Assembly (NCBI GenBank): GCA_964035545.1
Contig: OZ037767.1
Span: 28,563,628-28,627,627 of the forward strand
Origin: Bugula neritina
Lineage: Eukaryota; Bryozoa; Gymnolaemata; Cheilostomatida; Bugulidae
Direction of reading: 5' to 3'
DNA length: 64,000 bases
In this document: positions 11,911 to 25,400 of the stretch, in pieces
How the letters are laid out: each line of letters begins with the position of its first letter
Position numbering within the stretch: position 1 is the stretch's first letter
Made by a program: the position numbers and the translations under genes
The notes under the pieces: generated by a model
Told to the model about the DNA's origin: nothing
Seen by the model: only the letters and a program-made list of their open reading frames with translations
The model's database searches: none

Positions 11911-12905
11911 TACTACTTGCTCATGTTGATGCTTATTCTGATCCTCATGGTGGTGGTAATCAAAATCGTAATGTTCATTTACCGTTTAGTAACTCTTAAT
12001 CTATAAGTTATTCAATTAAAATTGAAGGTTTAGGTAATAAAAAAACTTTCTTCCATCAAAGTTAAATGGAGTCAGAATTAGAATATAATAAATTGAATTT
12101 AAAATAAAAATGTAAATATTCAAAATTCATAACAACTTCAGATATTGAGTGTGATCTTTATCAATGTTACTTATCCAGTAATTGGTTTTACATTGATTTC
12201 GAAGCAACTGGTTTCTTTTAGTCATTTTTATTCCAAATAAAACTGCAATTTGTACTGCAAATAGGTGTAGTCACATTTTGCTTTCTAAATCTATTACTGT
12301 AACTTACACCCAGTCTTACTAATACTATTAGTATTGGTCTGAGTCTTGTATTTGCAGTTTTTTCCTAAATGCTCCTCTCACTCAAATTTGACTTAATTAC
12401 TATTTGGTATCAGTATGATATGTTGGTGTGAAGATTAAGCTCATGCTGATAGTAGTATTGATAGCACAGCTCAGTAAGGACAGATATTATTATCAGTTTA
12501 GTGATTTTGTGGACATTCAGTTTTGTAATTACTTATAAGCTAGTCTACAGGGTTATACCATTTATCAGTTACCTTAATGTAAAGCTGTAGTTATTATATT
12601 TATCCTATCTGTTACCATTTAAAGGAAGTTTTTAGTTGCATAATATATTTTTAATTCATGATTCATAATTACTGTATTGAGATACTACCACTCAATGTTC
12701 TCTCCTTTAGCCCTCCTTTAGCCACAACATTACTCAGTTACTGTTATGATATTTTTAATTGGTGTGAAAACAGTATTGAAGCTGGTACTATATCTCTCTT
12801 ACTTGAATTTAATAGTTGAACTATATTATGAAAAACAATTGCATTTTTAAATAAATAAAATTTGACATTGCAATTGATCTACTATTTACCATGAGTCTCT
12901 CATTA

Positions 12906-13115
12906 TGTACAATGTCTTTATTGAGGGGGAAAGGAGGGTCACACATATCCTGTACAATGTCTTTATTGAGGGGGAAGGGAGGGTCACACATTCTGTACAA
13001 TGTTTTTATTGAGGGGGAAAGGAGGGTCACACACATCCTGTACAATGTCTTTATTTAGGGGGAAAGGAGGGTCACACACATTATGTACAATGTCTCTATT
13101 GAGGGGGAAAGGAGG
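12906..13115 (+). repeat. Minisatellite, about 45-bp unit, 5 copies
   Basis: Units start with tgtacaatg at 12906, 12951, 12994, 13039 and 13084 (spacings 45, 43, 45, 45). Each carries ttgaggggga and ggagggtcacaca. The long frame on the minus strand here is a by-product of the repeat. Confidence 0.9.
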
Positions 13116-14865
13116 GTTGAATTATGGATGCCAGTCATTAGTAAAAGTGGTATTGCTTTTATGGTTTTAAAGAAAATAAGGAATAAGTTGATTGAAATCT
13201 GGTTTTCACAAGATTTTTTCTCAAATTGAGAAACAGTTGCATTACATACAAACTGGTGATGTTGGCTGCTGAGTCATTTTTACTGCCAGAATAGTTCGCA
13301 TAAAATTTATTAATAAAGGTTTATTGAAATTATTATGTTAGAGAAGTAAATGGTTTGCTAATGATAATAGTTTATTACTTTGTACTTTTTATGTAAATAC
13401 TATGATAGTGGTTTATTATTTTGCATTGTAATATTCTATTATGATGGCAAATTCAGCTAACAGAAAAATAATTTTTGCTGCTTTTAATTTGCAAAATGGA
13501 ATATATTATTTTCAAAACAGGCTATTTTTGAATTGTTTTATTGGTACACGGCTATTATTTATGATTGTAAAAATATTACGTGAAGTCCTAAACGGAAAAA
13601 TGAAAATTCAATGCTATAGAGTTTTTAGAGCTAGAATATGGCGATTGTGCCTCACTTGCTATCTAAAACTAGCTTGATAGTTCCAGATATGAACTTATTT
13701 TGGCTAAGGTCATATTAGAGAGGTGAATGATAAATGAGATATAGAAGTTAGGTGTGGTATTATCCCAATCCCCTACACTTATAGCATGCGTATAATATCC
13801 CTCTAATCTAAGCTGATCGTTTAGCAAGTACCCTGGTTCTTACTATCTCCTGCCAAACTAGTCTACAAATTTTCTTTACTCAAATGCAGGAAAGTTGACC
13901 TATTAGTTTATCGCTGGGAGCTATAAAAAGACGGGAGGCTCCTTTTTGTTATTGTTAGCTGAATCTATACAAAAACAGGTTTCATTATGATATACGAGCT
14001 GTCATTGCAACCACAATCTTTAATCATAAGCTCAGATGTAAAATAGATTTGTCATCGTTGGCAATACTGAAAGCTAAACATGTCAACTTGGATCGGTTTT
14101 ACTAACTGCTATCAACTACCTAGCTGCTATCTCAGATGATAGGATGCTGGTTGGATAAAGTCACGATTGCCAATCCAGTATCCAAAAATAACCACCAAGC
14201 CATAAATTGTTCGCAGATCTAGTGGTATGAGACCATTAGGACTTTAGATCAGGTTATTCTGGCATCTTAGAAGTTGAATGTTGACTTTCAGACAGGCAAT
14301 TGCTCACCGAGCAAAGCTCTGCACCCTACCACGGGGATTTAGGCCTTACCTGTGTGTAGTAACACCAGTGGCTCTATGTGTTATGCAAATTCGATGATAC
14401 AATCTTGGTACACATGTTTTAAACTTCCTGTTAATAACAGCAAATTAACTGCAGCAGCCCCACCAAAGCCGTTAGTAAGCTCAACTAAAACTAGCTGCAA
14501 GAGCTGTATTGTTCACTTCGCAGTAATTGTAATTTCTCTTCAAACTGTGTTTTAGGCGAACTAGAGTTACAGTGTTGCTGATTGGTGCTAAGATTGGCCA
14601 GAACTTAGAGCAAATGGTGCTACAGCGCAGTCTACTGGACACCTGAATGCAATAAAACTAAACTGGTGTATCCTGCTGCCGGGAGAAGAGGGTTGAACTG
14701 CTGACTTACTTCTATATAGAGCCAAGTTATATTCTATTGGAGAGAACTGCCAGTATGTGTGAATTGTAGACCAAATTACTAGTTGATAGCTGATATACCC
14801 AGAATTGCTTACTATCATCTGGGGGAGGGGGTTGTAAGTTTCCAAGCTGAACTCAGTCTATGGTG

Positions 14866-15006
14866 GGGCAGGCTAGGGTAAGATAAGGTAGGTTAGGGTA
14901 AGGTAGCAAGACAGGGTAAGGTAGAGTAGGCTAAGGTAAGGTAGGTTAGAATAAGGTAGGTTAGGGTAGGGTAAGATAAGGTAGGGTAAGCTAGGATAAG
15001 GTAGGG
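14866..15006 (+). repeat. Degenerate GGTAA/GGTAG pentamer array
   Basis: A run of ggtaa, ggtag, agggtaa and gttaggg units over about 140 bp. It contains several ttaggg strings, but the underlying period is mostly five, not the six of a telomere. Confidence 0.7.
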
Positions 15007-18000
15007 AACTGCTACTGGCGATAAGTAGGTTAATTTAATGCAGTTGTTTATTGCGGAATCAGTTGTTTCAGATAAATGCTATTTGAATCACCAGTGTGAT
15101 ATGGTAACTTTATGCAGTGTATAAATTTACCGGACCCTCGGTTGGTGTGTTGGTTTTTGTGTGAATGCAGATTAGAATATTCTAGTGGAATGTGAAAGGC
15201 AGAGGAGCCGAGTGTATTTTGTTGGGGTTATGAAACTTAGGTATACAGTGTTCGCATCAAAACATTTCCAATGCATTGCAAAGTCTGACAAGGCAGCTTA
15301 TTATGACTTGGATAGTAGAGATTAGTGTTGTGGCATTGCGATGTTGAATTACTTGTTTGACTTTGCTGGCTGCTACTAGCTAGCTGCAGTGTGTAACTTG
15401 ACTTTTTGTACCTCACGTATTGTTTCAGCAGTTTTGTTTATGAAAGCACCATAATACCTGGGTGTTTATTCTTCTAGCTCTAGCCTCAGGGTCAGTTTAT
15501 TCTTTTAGCCTCAGGGTCACCAAACAGAGCCTCGTTTTACTTGAAAACTGCAGCTGCTGAAAGTTTGGCTGGAATCGGTTCAGTCAATTGCTGCTAATTC
15601 CTGTTTGAGCCATCAGCTTGTTTACCTGCAGGATACCTGCTACAGGTGTCACAGTCAGCCATACACTTTCTCTCCTGCCTTCTCTTCAGCAGCCTGTCAC
15701 CATCTTGACTTTGGCCTAATTGTCTTTTAATAGTTATGGCCATGTAATAGGCTTGGTATTAGAATGTGTTTGCGGTACACAATGGTGGCTCTACATCATA
15801 TGATGTGCATTGCATGTCAGAGGATGCTGTAAATAATGACTTGTTGATATGATTTCTTGAGCTCTTTACTTCCATCATAAGTAAATATACAGATTGTAAT
15901 TATTATACAAGCTGCAAGGTGATTATTCACTTGAATAGGCATCATAGATGGGTTGCCTTGGTTTTTAAATTAGTGTTTACCTGCCTCCTCAGATGAAGGT
16001 CTGTCTCCATGGTTACCATTTCAAATGTTTGCTATTCCCTGAATCCGATGACACGATGTGCTGTTGATGGCTCTGTTGGAAGATGGATATGCAGTGTTTC
16101 CATGTTGTGTTCAAAACTCACTGGTGACTGACTGTCTAAAGATATGCCGGCAAACCAGTTCTTTTGTTCCCGAAATTTAAGCCCCCATCTTACCAAGTTA
16201 CTAACTGCTATGACCCGGTACAATATGATGTATAGCTTTATTAGAATATTTGTTTACTCTCGTTGCATTTATAACAAAAATTAGCACAGTTTACAGGGAA
16301 GTTTTAAGGAAAAGTATAAATATTTTGACTTTATTAAGTATGAGGTGTGAAAGTGTGTACAGCTAGAGGTGAGAAGTTTGCTAATAGTGTGGGGTAGTTT
16401 ATGGCGTAGGTCTGTGAATTTCTCACAAAGATTTGCTTTTAATTTACTATCCAGTGATGTGCTTCTAAGAATAGAGCAACAGGTAGACTAGCAGTTGTGG
16501 TAGAATGTTATTACTTGCAATATCAAGTAGGTTAGGTGGCTCTTCTTGTTATTGCCAGTTTATACCTTCTGTGTAATATTAGACAAAATATGGTGGTACC
16601 ATGATTTCTCTATGCGGTGGAATAACACGTATATTCTTTGATCACACCTAACCTTAGTAACTACTGCTGTGCTCTGAGCAATATAGCTCCTGTATATCCC
16701 TGCCAGTGCCCATCTAACTCTTTCCATTCCAAGCAACCGCATTGCGTAACCTTTCTTTTGACACCGAATGCAATTGTTTAACAGTTCTAGTGATGCTTGT
16801 TGAACACAAGTCTCAACTCATCTCTTTTGGCCTCCCTAACTGTGTATGTTTGGTGGGAGAGTTTTAGTTCCGTGATGTATTTAGTTCATCTGCTCTATTT
16901 CATATATTATCCTGTATTCAGTTTATTTAGATGTCACTGTCTATCAGTACTGGTTATTAATCGTATCCCACGACCACACGCTGGTTAAATAGTGGTTTAT
17001 CCATCTTTATAATTATGCAGCCGGGTCTTCGAGAAACTGGTGTTTAGTCATCTGTGCCTTGTCTACTCTCCCAGGCTCCAAATCTGAAGTTGTCCGCCTT
17101 TATTCCCACAATCCTTCAGCAAATCATTGGCAGAGTGCAGTGATTTGGGCAGCTCAGTGTTCAATATCATCTAATATTTGTTTATGATGGCACATGTTAT
17201 CTTTTCTTATAAAGAGCTAATATTTTCTCTATAATAGAAGTATCTTAGCTTCTAAATCAGCCTCTCCCGATAGAAATAATGAAAATATTTTGAGTTGAGG
17301 ATAAATTCTGAGTGATAATATTGATGTAGGTTGCTTGTGGCAGGCTATTAAATATTAATATTGGCATTATATTGTAATACGGTATGTTTTCTTCTTTCTA
17401 CTAGGGTATTGCTTATTGATACTGGACTATTATTCCTTCATTACAATTGAAACACGTGGCGACAACTCCCTGCTATTATATGGCTTTTTCTAGAAATTAT
17501 TAATTCCTGAAGTTTAGTCATGCAGTGTTGTGGGTATTAAGTTATAAAATGTGCTTATTCCTTGGATTTTGATTGTGATGGCAAGCATTATTACAGCTTT
17601 AGTTTCACTGGAATTTTAATACTCAGCATTGCTGGGTTAAATTCATTCTATTTACAAGATTTATTCATTCAGCTTCTAGCATGGGTTGCAAGTGGTGTTT
17701 TTAGTTTTGGTAAATTGAAGGTTTTGCAATAAAACCTGGTATTATTTACACTTTCCCATGAATTTACCTAGAATCATTATGTAATCGCCCATTCATTCAA
17801 AGCATGTGCTGTGGAAAACATGTAGTTCCGTGGATTGGTAAAGTTTTCTTAGAAATATATCAAAAAAATTTTAAGATGTTGTTGGAAGTTTACGAAAAAG
17901 ATTATCTGCCACTCTTCCAGGTACTTGTACATAACAGGTGAGGGGATAAAAAGTAGAGGTGGACCGATATTTGTGTCATACATTGTGTTATGGTGGTGGA

Positions 18001-19421
18001 ACTGACTTTGTATTTCTTTCTTTCAGTGATGCACTTTTCTTTCTTTCTTTAGTAATCTAGAATAAGTAGTGAGTCAGCTAACTGTAATTGCCTCACAATT
18101 TCTGAGTTTAATGGTTTAAAATGGGTTTTGTTGACTTTTCATCACGACTGAATCATTGGATTTGGCTAATTTATTCACAGGCTATTCAAATGGCTTTCAT
18201 CACACTGAGTAATTCAACTGAAGATTTTATGTAACCAATTAAATGGCCATTCTTTGTGATGTTGTCACGTTCAGATAGATTCTCCTAAGTTACTGCAGAT
18301 GTGTTGGTACAGATTTTAGTCATCTGTTGTGTACTTCTACAATGCAACATAAATCACCTATGCTAGTTAGTAGTTTTCTAGTGGTGGTTTGTGGTTACGA
18401 CTCCTGTAACCTCCTTTGAAGTCAGAGTTGGGTGACTGACCAGGATGCACTGCAGCTGTAAGCCATACTTGCTTCTACACTTCAACACTACTTGGGTGAA
18501 GGTCAAGATTGCCAGACCCACAAAGTTGGAAAACTTTCATCTCAGCTGTCAGAGGAAATGGCGAAGATCTCTGAGTCTGTAGCTCCAATCTGCCTATTTT
18601 CTTAATTACCGCGTGAAGTTTTCTATCACAATAACTTGATGGAAAGTGATAATTCTAGTGTTTTGTTCTCAACTATGTGTGAGTTTCTGTTGGCAATGGT
18701 GAACGCTGTGTGTGTAAATACCAAGTATTAAAGTTGATATTACCTTATTTATATATCCTCAGTCAGATTGCTCTATTAAAGTATCATGTAAGGTGCACAT
18801 GCTTATATGTACTGATAGACTGACTAAAAATAGTTTTAGTACCACAATAGTAGCCCAGTGAGCAAAAGCAAGGTAATAATTTTAAGTTAGTTATATAGTT
18901 GAAGTTTAAATAATTATAGCAGATATATAAAATTAATATTTTAATAGAGTGCTCAATTTTAGAAATTTTATTTTTCAACCAAGAACACAGTGTATTGCAT
19001 TAAAGGATGGGGATTTTTAATTTGCTATCATGTTGAATTTATTTTTATTATATTTTGATGAAATAAACTGATGAGGCTACCCATAGTCTTACAGAGCTGT
19101 GTTAGACTGGAATACTTCACTTGACTTACTCTCATTTGTGACTCAAAAATTGCATTCAAAGATATGGCAATTTTTATAGCAAATACTAATTACTAGCTTT
19201 TCACTGACTGACTTGTAACAACAATGGTTGTGTTTAGATGCCCATTGTTGCCCTGTTTAGTATACATATTGATTAGGTGAATTCATCATAACTCAAATCA
19301 TTTATTTACATCTCATTGTGTGACACACAAACTACTTCACTCTTGTCACTCGTCTAACATAGTCAAGTTTTTCCATCACTCCAGCAAGTTGTTTTTCTCT
19401 GACCAACTTTAGAGGTACAGA

Positions 19422-22400
19422 ATGTCTGAGGCTGCTCCGTGGGTCAACGGTGTTGGCAACACCGCAGCAGAGTCTATTCCCAGCGTCAGCGGCATGAGTA
19501 ATGGTTCCAAAGAAGACGATGACTTGGAGGATGATGGATCTAATGATGCGGAGGGAGTGTGGTCTCCAGAGATTGAGCAGAGTTTCCACGAAGCCCTGGC
19601 CATCTACCCTCCGTGTGGTAGAAGGAAGATCATCTTGTCGGATGAGGGGAAGATGTATGGTAAGTTTAGAGATACATGACTCCTATGCACACTTGATAGC
19701 AGATGTAGATTTAATCCCTGATAAAACAGATTATCTGAAAAATGCTCCTCACTAACAGCTGTTGGCTGTAGTTTTTGAAGTTTCCAATTTGGTAGACATC
19801 CGGCAACTGTGGTTGTGCAGGAGCTATCACCCTTCAAAAAGTGCTCAAGTATTGCATTTGTTTTGCATAAAAACTGATAGAAATTAACTTTTCTCTTACT
19901 TTATGGTAAAGGAAGATGAGACGTGTCTCGTTTTATTCAAAGTGTATACCTATTATTCTTTACTCAATACCGAAGTTAGCTACTTTTACATGTACCAGCA
20001 ATTCGACTTTAGGCCTACTAATGTTATAGTCATTATTATTAATAAATTGAATAGACTGCATACTGCACCAATGTACACATATATGTATCATTATATCCAT
20101 AATATTATTATATATAAAGATAGCCTCTACAGATGTGTTGTGCATGTATTTGGGTGTATATGCTGGCTGTAAGGGGGGGGGGGGGTATATATATGCATGT
20201 GCATGTCGTGTGCATTGGTATATGCCATGTACTTGGTACACCTCAATATATTGAGTGTCCGTATATTTGCCATATATTGCACTGGGGAAAAATGTCATAT
20301 TCCACATTCTCCAACTGCTTGTAGTGAATAGCATACTCGGGTGTTAAGCCAGTAATGCTTGCAACTTCTGGTATTGTGGTTATTTGCTAATTCATCACAT
20401 TCTAGATTCTTCAAATTTCCTTCTTTAAATTTTAGCCATAATGTTTTGCCGGGTATTGTTGGAGCCTTTCTCTTACTGGCTACTTGTAGTTTTTGTTGAG
20501 TAAATAATTGTATCATAACATACTTTGCATGTCTCAAAGTCAAGCCATTGTTGAGATTCTAAAAAGTCTTCGCAGCTTGAAGGTTATTTAGTTGATTATT
20601 GCTGGCTTGCTAATATTCAAAATAATGGAATGCGTCTTCATTTATTTACATTTTTTCTCCCTGTGGAATTTAAAAGTAATTAGCTTTATGCCTCAAGTTG
20701 ACTGCTTGTTCAATCACTGTCCCACAAAGTTACACCAGCTGAAGAGTTGGCAATGCAGATTTCTGTCCCGAGAATAACTAGCAAAGGAAGATTTGGAGTT
20801 TAGACCAACTCTGTACTTATATTGTATGCTAGACAGGGAATCACAACTCCATATTTAATGTTTCATAAACCATTTCTAATTTAGTTGATAATTTATATAC
20901 TAATTTAACCATGTCTGTATTTTTATTTTTTATTTGTTTTATTTATATATATTTATTTATATTATATTTACTAATACTTGCTGTACTTACTAAGTATCGG
21001 TAAATATGAAAGTGAAGTTGTTTTTGTTGGTGATATAAATTGGATGAGATTCCTCTAAATAAATACCTGCCGTGTTTTACATTTTCAGGACATTTTTTCT
21101 GTCAAACAAACATGCCATATAGTATGAATTATGTTTATTTTTAGATTGTAATCATTTTTGACAAATGAAATCCAATTTATTGATTCTTTTATGATGAGTT
21201 GTCATTGAGATTGGAAACAAATAGTTTGCCTTACATTGTTACCTGTATTGTGTTGAAGGGAAAGCTAATTACACCTTTATATTCAAAATCTTTTTGTTAT
21301 GTAACAGTTTATTGATCATCTATTGTTATATCTCATCTAATGAGCTGATTTCTGGTTTTAATGACCATCGGAATGCAATAAAAGTATTGAACTAGTATCT
21401 GATTTGTATTCAATCTGTCTATTTATGAGCTCCTGGGTCTCCAAGTCCCCTAATTATACATTGATTATCAATAGTCATTAAAGTCAGCCTATCTGCTTGT
21501 TTTTGCATGCTTTGTTACTCTGTTTGTGCTTCACACCCTGGAAAACAATAGCTTTTTATTTTGTTGCAGTTCCCAGTAGCTATTTATTAAGTACTCATAG
21601 AGTTATCTTCTCTCTATTGTTTATACAGATGCATGCACTAAACTTGTGACTGTTGCAGGGCGAAATGAACTGATTGCTAGATACATTAAACTTAGGACAG
21701 GCAAGACCAGATCTCGGAAACAGGTGAGCAGCCATATCCAAGTGCTGGCTCGGAGGAAGACCAAAGATATCCAAGGTCAACTGAAAACTGTGCCTGGTGT
21801 AAGCTTCAACTACTCTTTACTATATCTGAGACCAGCTGGCTTTTGCTGCACTCTCACTTCTTCCGGCTGCTTCTGTTCCTTTACCATTTCTATGTTGTTA
21901 TTGGTTATTTGCTGCTTGAACTGGGAACCATTTAACTGCTAACCAATTGCATGCATGCTCTTCTACTAAATTAATTTGCTTTCAAAACTAACAACGTATT
22001 TTGTAAAACTGAATATTCCACCACAGTTTTGCTAGTTGTGGAATTTTCATATTTTGCTCTTTCCTAATCAAATGCTTCACTTTGATGGACTGAAATTGTC
22101 AAAGCACTGGATTGTGTGGGTAGTTGCCTTTCCTTCAGTGTGTTGCATGTAACCTTCACTAATGCAGTAGAATAGACAAGTGTGTAGCTTGCTTGAGCTA
22201 GGAGTAGGCTATTTCTAGAATATAGTAGTTGTGTTCTCCTCTTTAGCTTCGCTGCTTACTCAGACACTGAACTGATGTGAGTTTTATGTGGATTTCTGCT
22301 TTAAATTTTCTGGATGCTTTTTGTCTTAACTGCTTCCGTTATTTTAACATGATGTCTGCACATTGCTCTCTGTTACTGCACATTGCTATTTGTTGCTGCG

Positions 22401-25400
22401 TGGAGTCCTTGGTTTACACACCCAACCCTTTATTATATGTTTCTAAAAGTTATCTCACCTTGAAATTTTGTTTTGCTAATAGCAGTTGTCTTTTCATGTT
22501 GTTATGCATTGTATTAAAGGCTAAACTACATGGCGGATGCTGTCACTGGTAGAAGAGTATTTAGTGTTGGTTTTGAGCTGTTGAACTTGATTTATAGGGC
22601 AGTTGGTCAGTAGACTTGTTGTTCGTGGCTTTTGCAGTTTCAGTCCACCAAAGAAAAAGCGCTTGCCACTCTCAGTACCATGTCATCTGCTCAGATAGTG
22701 TCAGCTTCTGCTTTACAGAGGCCGGGTGGCATGCACATGCACCCCAATCTACCAGCCCACCATCCTGGAATGAGGGCTCCGTACCCACAGCCAACTCATC
22801 CAGGAGCCTGGAACCCGCCGCCACCACCACACGCGGGGGTGGCTGTATCACAAAACCATGAGTATGTATCCAACATGACCAGTATGATGTAAGTGATGTC
22901 CATCAGTAGTCCTACCTGCAAGTACCTTGTTCACACTCTCGTATCATTTACTTTTTCCTGTTGAAAGGTTTATTTCTGGTGAAGGAACCATCTTAGTTTA
23001 TATCATTGATTAAAATTGTTTACTTCTATTTATTTCTGCTATTCAATGTTCAAACTAACACCTTAGCTACAATATCAAGTAATCACATTGAGTTTAATTC
23101 TTATATCATGAATTGAATGGTTCTTGTAGTTGTCTTCCTTTTGTACTCACACTTGTATATCTATATACATTCACAAGGCTGGGATGTTTTACTTGATAAT
23201 AGTAATAGTTTAGGGCTCAATCTGCATAATGCTTGGTAGATGCAGTATATTGTGCATAGCATGAGAACACAACACTATGTGTCATGTTTAACCTTGCGTA
23301 GCATGAAGCCATATGGTGGATATGGAAGTCCTATGATGGATATTAAGCCCTCAATCAACCCACACATGGTGGTGCCCACCGCCTCACCAATCTCACCAAC
23401 TGGTGGCGGGGAGGCGTGGGAGGGCAGAAGCATTGCTGGACCCAAACTTCGGCTCTGCGACTTCTCGGCCTTTCTGGATCAGCAGCGAGACGCTGACACG
23501 GTGAGACAACTCTTGTGCTTCCTTCGGCTCTCCAGCATCTTTGAGACGAGAGGTTTTATTGATTCTGTGGCAGTTCCAATGATTTTTGCTTTTTCCCCAT
23601 CATTAGAATACTGTTGCATATTTAGAGGAGCTTTTGCCTGGCACCATCACATTTAATGTCTTTTAATAGTGCAACTGCAAATAGATGAATAGTTTGTATA
23701 TTAGGCATGTACTATGCGTGTTGACAGCACGAACACAACATTTCACTGCTTACTGGTTGGTTATTTCAACCCTTTGACACATCATCTAGTTTTTATCAGG
23801 ATTTAAACTAAAATTGATTTTATTAATTTGTAGCTGGAAATAAATAAATGAAAATATTTTATATTTATATAGTGTTATACCGATGTGAGGCTCTTAATTT
23901 TCAGTATTTCCTCTCGTTTTAGTATAACAAGCATATATTTGTGCAACTGGGTGGTACTGTGCCAACTTTTGCTGATCCTCAGCTGGAGGTTGTTGATATC
24001 AGACAAATCTACGATAAATTCCCCGACAAGAAAGGAGGGCTGAAGGACCTGTATGAGCAAGGTCCACCTGGGGCTTTCTTTCTGGTTAAGTTCTGGGCAG
24101 ATCTGAATACAACTGTGCAGGAGGAAAGTGGTGCATTCTATGGAGTCACCAGCCAGTAAGTGCTGCCTCTGCATGAACCTTGGCAGCAGTAAACCTTGCT
24201 CGTTATCTGCTGCTTGCTATAGCTCATCAGTTAACCAACTTATTTACTATTCTGTCTTGAACATTTTTTAATAAAGAGCCTTTGCAGAAGGAGTTTTACT
24301 ACTGTTTCATTTAGCTCTCAAACGTCTTGTTCAGAGTATTTGCAGCCAAAGCTCCATAAACTGTGACTCATATGATACTGAAATGGTTTACGCTGAGGAT
24401 ATTCTTGTATTTCTTATTAAGTTACCACATGTTGAAGGTTTTTATTCATTCTGGTAACACACCCCTTCTCCCCACTGCAGGTACGAAAGTGACAAGCAGA
24501 TGACTATCAGTTGCTCAACGAAAGTGTGCTCATTTGGCAAACAAGTGGTGGAGAAAGTGGAGGTAAGGGGGAGGGGGTCATACAAATAAATATTTCAGGT
24601 GAATAATCAGGCAGGTGGTGCATGGCTGACCCTGTGTTCACCACAGGTATGAGTTATGTCAGCAAATGCCAGAAATTGTTGCTGTCATACTCTGCCTACC
24701 AGCATCGACCAACTGAGCTAGAAGTGTGACCACACTCAGCCTTTCACTCACCAAATCCATCAGATTGCACACCCTACCACTCACATCTATCTCTATTCAC
24801 TCAGCAGTTCTGGCTGCCTTTTATTATTGTCTGCCATTGTTTTGCATTTGGCAGCAGGCACTACTTGACACCAGGCAGCCTGCCCTTTCAACTCTGATGT
24901 TGTTTTGACTTGGCTATTGTTTGGAGGCCATGCTTGCTTTAACAGAATACAGTAATGTCAAAACAATGTCGGGGTTTGGTTCCACTCCTGCACCTGGTTT
25001 CACAACTCTGCTTGAGTTGACTTATTCATATCTATCTGAAATTTTACTGTTGTTTAATCATGTAGTTTGTAAGTACTAGTGTACTGTACTGTACTGCTAC
25101 TGGTTGTAATATATGTATATATGATCATTTGTTAACCTTATTAGACGTTGATGCCACCCTTGCAGTCAATATTGCAGCATAAGCTATTACATAGAGTAGT
25201 AGGGTGTGTGGATATCGTATTCACTCAAATACTGTCTATAATTATCTTTCACTGTCTCCACTTAATGGCTGGCATAAACTATAAAGTATAAAGCATAAAA
25301 TTATAGGTGCCTGGTAACTGCTGAAACCAACGACTACAGCTAAGCTATTGTAAATAGAACAATTTATCATGTTTTTGAAATGGATGAGTTGTCAAGGTGC

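Larger units (their letters stand above)
8904..19412. other. 10.5-kb gene-poor interval between divergent NUS1 and TEAD
   Basis: No exon with recognisable protein similarity found on either strand. It holds several repeats and a promoter-like patch near 11.2 kb, listed separately. The part from about 14.9 to 18.7 kb is less AT-rich than the part before it, and may include TEAD upstream introns or regulatory DNA. Confidence 0.5.

Noticed and set aside
12821-13045. Minus-strand 74-codon repeated PFPLNKDI protein
   Set aside because: Product of the 45-bp minisatellite.
14866-15006. Interstitial telomere
   Set aside because: Only scattered TTAGGG; the period is mostly five and no head-to-head telomere junction is present.
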